Assembly (NCBI GenBank): GCA_014607495.2
Contig: CP053160.1
Coordinates: forward strand, 9,610,001 to 9,674,000
Direction: 5' to 3'
Source: Carposina sasakii
Taxonomy: Eukaryota; Arthropoda; Insecta; Lepidoptera; Carposinidae
DNA: 64,000 nucleotides
The notes beneath the pieces were generated by a model, which worked only from the letters and a program-made list of their open reading frames with translations, ran no database searches and had not been told where the DNA came from. The position numbers and the translations under genes are program-made. How positions within the stretch are numbered: the first letter of the stretch is position 1; the number at the start of each line of letters is the position of its first letter. Positions 54,765-64,000 of this stretch are shown one piece after another.

Positions 54765-54992
54765 CACTTCACAACACATTAACTTAGTCTCACATTAAGA
54801 TCCATACGGTCTTGTGTCGTGGGTACTAAGCAACGGTATAAAAATGAACATAGATAAGTATAGAAACATCCATGACTCGGAAACAAACATTAATATTCAT
54901 CATATCAATGTTTGCACCTACCGGGATTCGAACCCAGGACCTATGGCGTCGCAGGCAGGGTCACTACCTACTACACCAATCGGCCGTCCAAT
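54765..54992 (-). mobile_element. SINE family B, full-length copy 6
   Basis: On the minus strand, from 'gacggccgattggtgtagtaggtagtgaccctgcctgcgacgcc' with box B GGTTCGAATCC to 'cttaatgtgagactaagttaatgtgttgtgaagtg'. Head and body match 27,569-27,790. Confidence 0.8.
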
Positions 54993-54999
54993 ATTACGA

Positions 55000-55680
55000 A
55001 AGTATTACGAAAGTTCAAGTAAAATAGTGTTTTTCATACTTCTAAATAACATAAGGATGTATATTTATGTATATATTATCGAATCTATAAATTCTCCATA
55101 CACTAAACAAGTCTAATATAGATGTCCAACCTAAGGTGAACCTCACAAACATCTTCTATACTGTTTGATGCGTATCAATGTAAACTGGTTGTGGCGAACG
55201 ATGTACCTATCCTGCCGCGACTTAGTTTTCTAAGTAATGCGGAGGGTAGATATCAATTGCCGTTACCCTTTTATTTTAGTGTGTTATTATTATGTGAGTG
55301 TTAATGTTGCTTAGTTTTGTATGTACACCGAGTGGATAGGTATTGGTATGTGACTAAGAATGTTGGAAAGAATACTGTAGGTCTTTTATTCCTCTATGGT
55401 GTAGGTAAATTTTAATACTGTGTGAGTGTATATACTACCTACCTTGGAATACGTAAGTAGCGGCCAATTTCGATACTAGATCGGGAGAATCTCGGATTGT
55501 TTTATTCCAAATTGGAAATTTTTAGAACAATGGAATTTATCTAAATAATGCAAACATCTCTCGATCTCGCTTGTCGAAGTAGGCTGTAAGTTATATAAGT
55601 ACCTACTTTGCCCTGTCTTATAGATTGGAACCGTAATGTGTAATAGTGTTAAAAAAATTTTTTGGTGCAAATAAATCTAT
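55000..55680. other. Non-coding, no gene recognised
   Basis: Only the 19-bp half-palindrome shared with 33,675 ('gtcttttattcctctatgg' at 55,381). Confidence 0.35.
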
Positions 55681-55687
55681 TTATTTA

Positions 55688-56010
55688 CTAGTGGACGCCT
55701 GCGACTCCGTCCGCGTGGACTACAGAAAAAACAAAATGTCGAAATTATCCGGGATAAAACATTTTCCCGGGATAATAAGTAGCCTGTCACTATATATTCG
55801 TGAAAACTGCATCGAAATCGGTTCAGCCGTTTCTGAGATTAACGTGCACAAACGCACAGACAAACCGACAAACAGACAAAAATTTTAAAAATCATTGTTT
55901 TGGGCTACGTATTACGTTGATAATAATATAATAGTCTCCTTTAATATTTTTTCTCATATATCTTCGATGTACAGACAGCGACCCGTTACATTATTATTAC
56001 TCGTATGTAT
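55688..56010. repeat. dispersed short repeat (GGACGCCTGCGACTCCGTCCGCG type)
   Basis: 'actagtggacgcctgcgactccgtccgcgtggactacagaaaaaac' through 'aatcggttcagccgtttctgagattaacgtgcacaaacgcacagac' to 'acagacagcgacccgttacattattatt'. Confidence 0.6.
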
Positions 56011-56082
56011 AGAAGAAGATTATTTATTTATTCATTAAGCTCAATATTTTCTTTCATAATACATCATCACCCCAATATATTG

Positions 56083-56302
56083 ACTAGCTCGTGCCTCGGT
56101 AAGCACGTAAAATCGTTGGTCCTGCGCCTGATCTATCTCCGGTCGTGTCGGCTGTCGTCCCATCGGACTATGAGAGTAGCGGAATAGAGAGTGCATCTGT
56201 GTTTGCGCACACACTTGTGCACTATAATATCTTCCGCGCTCCTGGCCAATCTCCGTAGAGATTGGTCGCTTTGACCGAAATACGGTCGGAGATCATCATA
56301 TT
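56083..56302 (+). mobile_element. SINE family C, 5'-truncated copy 3
   Basis: It begins 'gactagctcgtgcctcggtaagcacgtaaaatcg' and ends 'ggccaatctccgtagagattggtcgctttgaccgaaatacggtcggagatcatca'. The terminal hairpin (ccaatctc cgta gagattgg) is perfect. The tRNA head is missing. Confidence 0.75.
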
Positions 56303-57765
56303 GACTAGGCAATCTGTATGTAAGCTTCATTACCTACAATTCTAAAACTTCTAAAATTACATAAATATTAAAGGATAATATTTTAAATGAGGTGCCTATC
56401 TAATAATAATAATAAAAGTCTTTATTGCAAGTCTAAAGGTTTGTACAATAGCGGACTTAATGCTATACAGCAATATTTGTGGTGAGAATGTACAGGTAGC
56501 GCAATGGACAAAACAATTTTAAAGATAGGCTAGACATAAAAATAAATATTAAATAACAAACATAGCTATCTACATATACAGAACAAAATATTATTTTCCT
56601 AAATATATTTTAAAAATGCTTTGTCCTATCCTGAATGACTTTAGGATCAAACAGCTTAAACCGCTGATCTAAGACACCTGAAACTTGGAAGGTGTGTTCT
56701 TTGTATCACGTAGGCGTCCGATAAGAAAGGATTTCCCAGGCAAGGAAAATAGGGATGATGACAGTTATTTTATTTATATTGAAATATCATAAAATAAAAT
56801 AAAAACATTTGCGAAAGAATAACTTCGCTAGCGTGAAAACTTTCAAATATATAACGATTTTAAAATCACAATTTCAGACTTGCCCAAAAACGCTCCATAC
56901 AAACGGCTACTGTATTATGACGTCACGCCCAAGTAACTTGTATGCTTGTTAAAAAACTTTTGTTCGACAGCTATATTTCAACCATAGTCATCATCCTAAT
57001 TCTTAAGTTGATGGCGCAGATGAAGTCGTGGGCGTCCTCTAGTTGGTTGCTCCACTTTTATGATGTTTAGTGCTTTCTGAGTACTTTATAAGTATCTTTG
57101 TATTTATGACATAGTGACAGGTGATTTAAAAGTGTCTAAAGTTTAAGACGCTTTGCTTTTAGACATTTTACTAAGTTAGTAATAATTACTAGGTAAAGAT
57201 TAATTTTAACTTAAAAAAAAACAAAACGATGTAAATTCAGCTATCATATTATGAAAATGTAAGTAATTGGATACGAGTATTAAGCTGAAAAAAAAACCTT
57301 AGGTATGTGGTTATTAGATTCTATGAAAATAAAAGTTTCTGTTAAAACAGTTACAACTAAAACAATCGCCCAACATTCTTTCGTGCCAAAACAAAAGAAT
57401 TAATTTTCTATGCCAGTTTGTTATTACAAGTAGGTAAGTATGTAGTTTTCCCATGGAGAAGAGTTTTCCAGTAAAAATGTGGTCAGAGAGATTACCATGA
57501 ACCATTAAAGCGGTATTGTTTTCACTGTGAAAGTTGCTATAAGCAGTGGACAGTCATCTCGCTTTCAAAATGTTAACATTGATTAATTTAATACGAGATC
57601 AATAGATTTTTTTAATTTTTTATAAACAAATTTGTGCATGCTGCATTGGTAAGAATTTGGCCAGCATTGGAGCGCATCATACATACATAATATAGAAATG
57701 ACTGTCTAGAACTGAAAAATCATAAAGGAAATCTCTATGACACGCTTAGCATAGCAGAGACAGAT
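56303..57765. other. Non-coding, no gene recognised
   Basis: A segment at 56,405-56,560 ('aataataataaaagtctttattgcaagtctaaaggtttgtacaatagcggactta') resembles a LINE 3' UTR in reverse (a minus-strand AATAAA), but no coding part follows. Confidence 0.35.
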
Positions 57766-57769
57766 GTAA

Positions 57770-57892
57770 ATGGTCAGTAACAAGTTGTTACTCTGTCACC
57801 TGACAGAACCCGAGTTTCTTAGTCGACTCTTATGACATACACGGATGGAGATGCAGCTGATGTACTCAGAATGCATCAGCATAGGCACTTCA
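57770..57892. repeat. LINE-associated repeat segment
   Basis: 'ggtcagtaacaagttgttactctgtcacctgacagaacccgag' and 'cttagtcgactcttatgacatacacggatggagatgcagctgatgtactc'; same family as 22,065. Confidence 0.5.
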
Positions 57893-59085
57893 TTTGTACA
57901 AAGTATATAAAAACACACAAAGTTTTTTTTTATATTACGTAGTATATTGTTAGAGATTGTTTCTGACGTAAGTACGTCACAAAGTATATTATTTTTGGCA
58001 ACTCTGAATAATAGTAATAGTATAGAAATACTCGTACGCGTACTACAACCAACTCTCTCTTTTCATTGGGATATACATGTTTGTATGACGTCAAAATATT
58101 TATAAATATATTTAACAAGATGTATACCTTATTAGTTACTCATTTATTGCCAACCTTGAACGTGTTGCTGATAAATTTCAGTGTATTGCCAATTTTTCTA
58201 ATATGATTCAGTACTATTGTAACAATGGAAATCGTTATCATGATTAATGAACTATGATGCATTAAAATTATGCATAATAGATTATTTTAAAAAGATATTT
58301 CAACTGCGTTTTTCAAAGGCGTCCCCTGTGCTGTGAAGCTACGATGGATCACAATATATAATTCTTTTACAAACCACTCATTAGATTACAGGGTGTAGGA
58401 TTGCAATGTATAAAAAAAATAGTGTATAGTTAATATAAGTAATCTTAACTTTATTCAATTAATTTAAACTTATTTATTTATCTATTTTTTTATTAAGATT
58501 AGGCCCACCAACATTACCTCTCATGTTACCAACTTTTTTTTTCTAAATACCAATTAATTATTAATTCTGCAATTTTCAAATATCGTCATAACATTAAGCT
58601 CACTCAGAATGCATTTTCAAAGAAAACTGGAAAGTCACAACGTCGCATGTATTGCGAAATAAATTCCAGTGTCAACTCAAAAAGGACTCTCCAGTGTTAT
58701 AGTAAGAGTTTGTTATAGCAGTTCACACTTTGCGTCGCTTAGTCGAATTTCGTAGGGCCGTGTGGAGTGCCAGACGTATTGCTATTTATAATTCCCATTC
58801 CCGACGGATGTACACGCGAATACCAAATTAAACGAAGCGTTGGTACAAAGAAAGTGTTAATACTTTGTATGCCATTCAGCTTTGGAATGGCAGTTTTTTG
58901 CAAGAGTTTTGAACGCCGTGAATTGTACTACGGAATTTTCAAAGATGGGGGATTGCGGATTTTCTGTTTGGATTTTTTAAAAGATGAATGTGTCATTACC
59001 ACTGACTAACCAAAACTGCACGATCGCGAATGAGATTCTTCAATGACGCTTATTATATATACGTTTGTTATAGCGGGATTAGATG
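57893..59085. other. Non-coding, no gene recognised
   Basis: An 80-codon open frame at 58,767-59,009 (+) shows no recognisable domain and lies in the presumed 5' intron of the thin/abba gene. Confidence 0.35.
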
Positions 59086-59089
59086 CAAA

Positions 59090-59200
59090 AGATCAGTGAC
59101 AGGTTGCAAGATTATCGCGTGAGAGAACGCTCCTGCGTTCCTTAGTCGAGTCTAACGACATGCATGGAGGTAGAAGCAGCTGATGTATTCTACAGGCTAC
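59090..59200. repeat. LINE-associated repeat segment
   Basis: 'gatcagtgacaggttgcaagattatcgcgtgagagaacgctcctgcgttccttagtcgagtctaacgacatgcatggagg'; same family as 22,065. Confidence 0.5.
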
Positions 59201-59969
59201 TGATACCGATAACCTGAAGTTTTTTAAGTTTAACTTACAATTATTTTTCAAATACAAAACTAATAGTACCAGTAATAAGTAAGAAATAATATTTACCAAT
59301 CTTACTCGTACAAAATTTAAACCTACTGGTAGAGCAAGAAGAAAATTACATTTTGTACACACATTGCTACACTTTGTAAGATTGTAATTTGTAAGAAAGG
59401 TAATATACGCAAATATTCTTGCCAGGGGCTATTAAAACAGCAGAAATTACCGTTCATCTTGTTCAATGGGGCTTTAAATTTTGAAACCATCCTGTGTCAC
59501 CTGATTTGAATTTGTAATTAGAATTCGTATTACCTTTACATACCAGTGTGTTTAAATAATAATAATAATACGCGATGGACGTACAGGGCTTTATCTCTTA
59601 ACTTTCCTGGATAGAAAAGAAATACTTGCTGCTATTTAGTTATAAGTTATTAACAATTGATTATAATTGGTAAAACAGGGTTAAATACGCAAAGGTTTAG
59701 TCCAAATACGTAATGGAGTGGAACAAACGAGTTCAGAAAGCAAAGGACTTTATAAATACGATGACCATTTATTATCACTGAACCTTAAAATAACTTATAA
59801 ATTTTTAACTGAAATTTAAAATATTTTCTAGTTCACTGACTGCACCTAAAGTTTTAATACCATTAAAATTAATACGTTATCTCCATTCCACCTTCAAAAG
59901 AACTGCACTTAGCCAACAGAATTTTTATTTAGTGTCCATAATAATTTACTATTCCTTTATTCTTTGCAG

Positions 59970-62900
59970 GTACGTGAAAATAAATAAAAATGGAGCAGTT
60001 TGAATCGCTGCTTACGTGCTGCGTCTGTCTAGACCGGTTCAAGAACCCGAAGTTGCTGCCATGCCAGCACAGCTTCTGCATGGAGCCGTGCATGGACGGC
60101 CTGGTCGACTATGTGAGGCGACAGGTATGACACATTCCTTTATTTGAACCATGTTTTAACTTGGTAGATTACGCTTTTAGTTCAAACAAATGGCGTAACA
60201 ATTTGTGTTTATAAGCATGAGAAAATAATTAGGGATTTTCTGTAGTTCAAACGTGCGAAGATAGCATACTTATGTCACTACATACATCATAAAAAAAATC
60301 TTTGTCTTAGTCTTTTAGTCATTGTTTCGAAATACAATATTTTTCACTAATGGTGATTTCCCGGAAGATAGTACTTTTGGGAATTGAGCCAACTCCAAAA
60401 GAGAATAGTGATCTAAGCTTATGTGTTTTTATTTATATGAGGTCCCTTGTTAGTAGCTAATTTACTTCCTTGTTCTAAATTAGATATTATTTACTTTACT
60501 TGTCTTGATTTCCACTGATGGCACCATTTTTTACAGGTCAAATGTCCAGAATGCCGTGCAGAGCATCGAATCCCTTATCAGGGGGTACAAGGATTCCCCA
60601 CAAATGTAACTCTCCAGCGGTTCTTAGAACTGCATGCCAATATAGCAGGGGAACTACCAGATCCCACTGCTGGACAAGTGATGGAGAGATGCAACGTATG
60701 CTCAGAGAAAGCGTATTGTGCGCTTTGTGCACATTGCGACAAGAAAGTGTGTGAGGACTGCAAATCGGCGCATATGGAAGTTCTTCGTCGAGAAATCGCT
60801 AGGATCAATAATCAAATTCGTCGTGGCGTTAATAGACTACAAGATATTCTAGGTCTCGTCGAAAGAAATACAGTCAATCTACAAACTAATTGTGGTGCGG
60901 TAGCTGGAGAAGTAGATGAAATTCAGAAGAGGCTATGCAAGGCTTTGAAAGATAGAACTGACTTCTTAAGAAATGAAATCGACAGATATCTAGCTACTGA
61001 ACTTAGGAATCTTACACACCTTAAAGATAATCTAGAGTTAGAGTTAAGTAATATACAAAGTAATTGTGATCTCGCGGATAAATACATGAATGATGATGTT
61101 GAATGGGATGATACAGAGTTAGTTGATACTAAAGAAATATTTTTAAAAACAGTTGAGTTCTTGAGAAACTTCGATTATGAAGCGGGCGATTACAATAGAA
61201 GAGTACGGTTTATAATGACCCATGATCCTAATCAACTTGTTTTACACGTAGCTAGTTACGGTGAATTAAGTATAAACCAACCTAATATTTATACTGGCAG
61301 TTTGCAACAGACTCCAGGTCTAACCAGGTCCAAGAGTGATCACCGGCTTGCTACTCAATTCCGTCAACAGGAAGAGGCTAAGGGTTGGCAAGAAAATGAT
61401 GAGCCAATTCTTGGTGGGCGCAAATTTGGTGAGAAAAGGCCACCTCCTCCGGAGAAACCTGCCAGGGATTACGGTGCTGCTGATGATTACAGTGGTTATG
61501 AGTCAGAACATAGACCATCACGTAGGTTCCGTTCTCGTTTTGTCAAGAGCCATCAACTAGACAATGACTCAGACTCAGAACAACAAACCCGTGCAGCTAA
61601 AGCTGAACAATTACAGAAAGAGAAGGAAAAGGTGACTGACACTGAAGATGCCACTCGCGGTCCACTTAGTGGTATATTTAGACTAAGTGATTGTCCACGT
61701 GTGATGCAGAGGATAATGGATGTTGATAGTGGTAAAAAAAAGGAAAAAAAGGAACCACCACCGCCTCCCAAACCAGTACAACCAGCGCCTCAACCTCAAC
61801 GCCGTCCACCTCCTCCAGCTCAAAGACAAGTGAGTGAAGATGACGAAATAACCAGGCTCAAGAGGCAAAACAAGGGAGCAGCCACATCTCAAGAGCCTGA
61901 CAGACCTGCTGTACGTGAAGAAGAACGAACCTCTACAGCACGTAAACCACCGACACCAGCTCGGGAGGTGAGTTGGGAAGAAGAAAGAGAATAAAGTACA
62001 AACTTTACGAGTACAAAACGTAGTCAATAAGCAAATCATCGATACTAACAACAAGGGAAACGCGACAACTAACGGCATTCCATAAAGTACACTCCACGTT
62101 AACACGTTTGCACACAAAACACTATTATACCAAACTTTTCCATTTTGGTGTCCATACCGAATTATAATGTATTTCTCAGGCATCGAGTGAAGGTGAATCT
62201 GATGATGATGATGTTGGATCTCTCTCTCAACGTACACCACAGCGTAAACCTGCAACTCCAGTACAAAAACCAGCGCCAGCAGTAAGAAGACCATCAGCTT
62301 CCGATACCTCTGCCGCACACAGGCCGGCAGGTCGCGCTGCTAGTACGGAATCCAGCGCGTCAACGGAAAGTTCCGGCTCGGCGGTGAAGCATACAGGTGC
62401 GATACTAACCATCGCACAATTGAAAGCAAAGTATAATAATTCCGATGGAATTTCACCAAAACCTTCTGTTCGTTTTCTTTCCACAGGAAACGATAGAACA
62501 ACACCGGTGACAACGAACGGAAATGCCGGCGGCGCTCAAAGGGTACAGAGTCGTTTTGTTGGTTCTCAAAGACCAGCACCAGCTCCAGCGCCCGCCGAGC
62601 CGGCACACGAGGACTCCGAAACGAGCTCTGAAGAGGAAACTGACTCGTCAGAGGAGAGCGAAGAGGAGCCTGCATCGCAAAGAAAGTCCGAGAGCCAGGC
62701 GATGGCTCGAAGTGACATTGGTCCACTACTTGCGCGCAGCAACAACGCTCGTAATGACGCTCATGACTCTAAATCTAACAAGGATACCACGCCTCAGGCC
62801 CGTTACCGTACTAGACAAGCTTCTACCGAGGAAGAACCACCTTCTCGTTACGGTACAACCAGTAGTTCTTCATATTCTAATAGATATGGAAATAAACCAA

Positions 62901-63698
62901 GAGATGACGAAAATAATTCATCATTAGATGATGATTCCAAATACCCTACAGCTAGATCGAGATACCTCGCCCTGAAAGAACGTCGCAACCGTCTTGCAAG
63001 AAGCAAAAGCAGTCACACTGGTTTTGGAGCTGCAGACGATGATGATCAGGACGATCCCGTGTCTCCTACAACTGCATCACCTTCTGCGTATCTTGCAGCT
63101 CGTTACGGCTCCGGCACTGGAGGTTCAGAGCTGTCTCGTAGCCGCTCTTCGCATGCTCTAAAATCTAGAGAAAGTTCTCCGGAACGTCCAACTACAGGTG
63201 AAAAAGACGGCGCGGCCTTAAGTTCTTGGGCCAGGTATTTAAAGAATAAATACGGTTCGCGGGGCAAAGAGCGTGATACGAGTGCTTCATCGAGCACCTC
63301 TCGTCGTCTGTCTCTCGGACTGCCGTTACGTTCGGCAAATGAGCTTGCCAGTTCTGATGACGATTCAAAAAACGCGGCAGGCTCCCCCATCTCCCCTACG
63401 GCGGCTACAGCAGCGGTAGCAGGTTAGAGACATAAGAGTGGCGTGTACATAGGTTTGACGCTTGTTGAAAAGGTTTTCTTATAATTATTGGAGAATTAAT
63501 TGATGAAATGTTATTTCTATCCCAGGTTTCGCAGCAGCAGGTTCCTCCCCTAGGAGCCAGTATCTGCAGAAACGCCGATTACAATTCAGTGTGGGGAGTC
63601 GGGGGAGCGAACCCGGTTGTTTTACTTGGCCTCGTGGAATCGCTGTGGGCCCCGACAATACTATGGTCGTGGCTGATTCTTCAAACCATCGAGTGCAG
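59970..63698 (+). CDS. tn: thin/abba (TRIM32-like) RING, B-box, coiled-coil, NHL protein, 5' part
   Basis: Coding exons are 59,990-60,124, 60,537-61,967, 62,180-63,422 and 63,526-63,698, with GT-AG borders and phases 0, 0, 1, 0. The ATG is preceded by 20 nt of 5' UTR and an acceptor at 59,968-59,969. The product is a cytoplasmic E3 ubiquitin ligase of the TRIM-NHL type; Drosophila thin maintains muscle costameres and sarcomeres. Seen here: a RING (C10, C13, C25, H27, C30, C34, C48, C51), a B-box-like cluster (about 97-125), a long coiled coil (about 126-220) and a conserved block ending HDPNQLVLHV. A long low-complexity region follows, rich in Pro, Ser and Arg, with PPPPPEK-like and DDDD tracts and SSWARYLKNKYG. 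The last residues, FTWPRGIAVGPDNTMVVADS, open the first NHL repeat. About 994 residues are in view; the remaining NHL repeats lie beyond the right edge. No inactivating change was seen. The assignment rests on my recognition of the RING/B-box wording. Confidence 0.85.
62397..62486 (+). other. Possible 90-nt in-frame optional intron within exon 3 of thin/abba
   Basis: ACAG/GTGCGA at the left and a pyrimidine-rich TTTTCTTTCCACAG at the right bound exactly 90 nt that are open in frame (ILTIAQLKAKYNNSDG...). Retained, it adds 30 residues; spliced, it joins HT-G-ND without a frame change. The sequence alone cannot decide. Confidence 0.4.
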
Positions 63699-64000
63699 GT
63701 GGGTTATAGTAAATAATCTTATTACAAAACTATCTTCCTCTCGACACTTAAAATGTTTACATTTCTGCAAAGACGAAAATAGCGCTGACCTTGTGCCAAC
63801 ATTTTAGTGCTCTATTGAGATTTTAGAATTTCTATGTTTAAACTTTGGTAGTTAATTCAATTATTCGATACAAGTTTGTTGGCACTGTATGTTGAATTTA
63901 TCTGAATAGGGTTGTACTCGTTGTACTAAAATGCTGAAATTATTTGGTTTAGTTTGGGAGTGAGTAAGCCGTGAAATTTTGGAATTTGTTGTGAAACCCT
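63699..64000 (+). other. Intron of thin/abba, running off the window
   Basis: It begins with the donor CAG/GTGGGT after the first NHL half-repeat. No acceptor was identified before the right edge. AT-rich. Confidence 0.6.

Noticed and set aside
61968..61994. Stop codon at 61,992-61,994 as the end of a 438-codon gene
   Set aside because: A consensus donor (GAG/GTGAGT) at 61,968 and an acceptor at 62,178-62,179 continue the frame into exon 3; the stop is intronic.
1..64000. CRISPR array, bacterial-type operon, rDNA or integrated virus
   Set aside because: No regularly spaced short repeats, no clustered same-strand ORFs, no rRNA-like sequence and no capsid, protease-integrase or envelope-like frame was found; the RT genes all belong to non-LTR elements.

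Overview
This is a eukaryotic, AT-rich window, almost certainly from a moth or butterfly (Lepidoptera). The evidence is the repeat content. There are RTE-type LINE tails ending in GATGATGAT. The 'CGCGGACGAAGTCGCGGGCG' type of dispersed repeat is common. Several tRNA-derived SINEs are present, and there is a TTAA-flanked piggyBac element. Exons of the one host gene are separated by AT-rich introns with GT-AG borders.

Only one host gene is supported: the 5' part of an orthologue of Drosophila thin/abba (TRIM32 in vertebrates; a RING, B-box, coiled-coil, NHL protein). It lies on the + strand from 59990 to the right edge. Four coding exons are visible and encode about 994 residues, ending inside the first NHL repeat. 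A 5'-UTR intron precedes the ATG. A GC-richer block at about 49.7-50.05 kb, with a TATA-like box and a GTAAGT donor, may be its distant first exon and promoter.

The rest is mobile DNA in several layers. (1) The left edge (1-1684, minus) holds a jockey/CR1-like LINE with an uninterrupted endonuclease/reverse-transcriptase frame that runs off the window. (2) 22.58-25.6 kb (minus) holds an RLE-type (R2-superclade-like) non-LTR retrotransposon with an intact 956-residue ORF. It has a C2H2 finger, RT, a CCHC knuckle and a PD-D endonuclease, followed by a poly(A) tail. (3) 43,704-46,447 is a complete piggyBac element with TTAA duplications, 13-bp terminal repeats, bipartite subterminal repeats and an intact 606-residue transposase once a 157-nt intron is removed. 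(4) 46.48-47.8 kb (minus) is a 5'-truncated jockey-type LINE. (5) There are many dead RTE, jockey and CR1 tails. (6) There are three tRNA-derived SINE families, one only about 110 bp long. (7) There are several families of short terminal-inverted-repeat or fully palindromic elements (MITEs), each with two to four copies here.

Functionally, the two most capable elements (piggyBac and the RLE retrotransposon) could supply activity in trans. None of the MITE families visible here carries the piggyBac ends, so no local transposase-MITE pair can be shown. I found no CRISPR array, operon, rRNA, credible functional tRNA or virus-like gene. The window looks like gene-poor, transposon-rich DNA that grades into the long 5' intron of the thin/abba gene.
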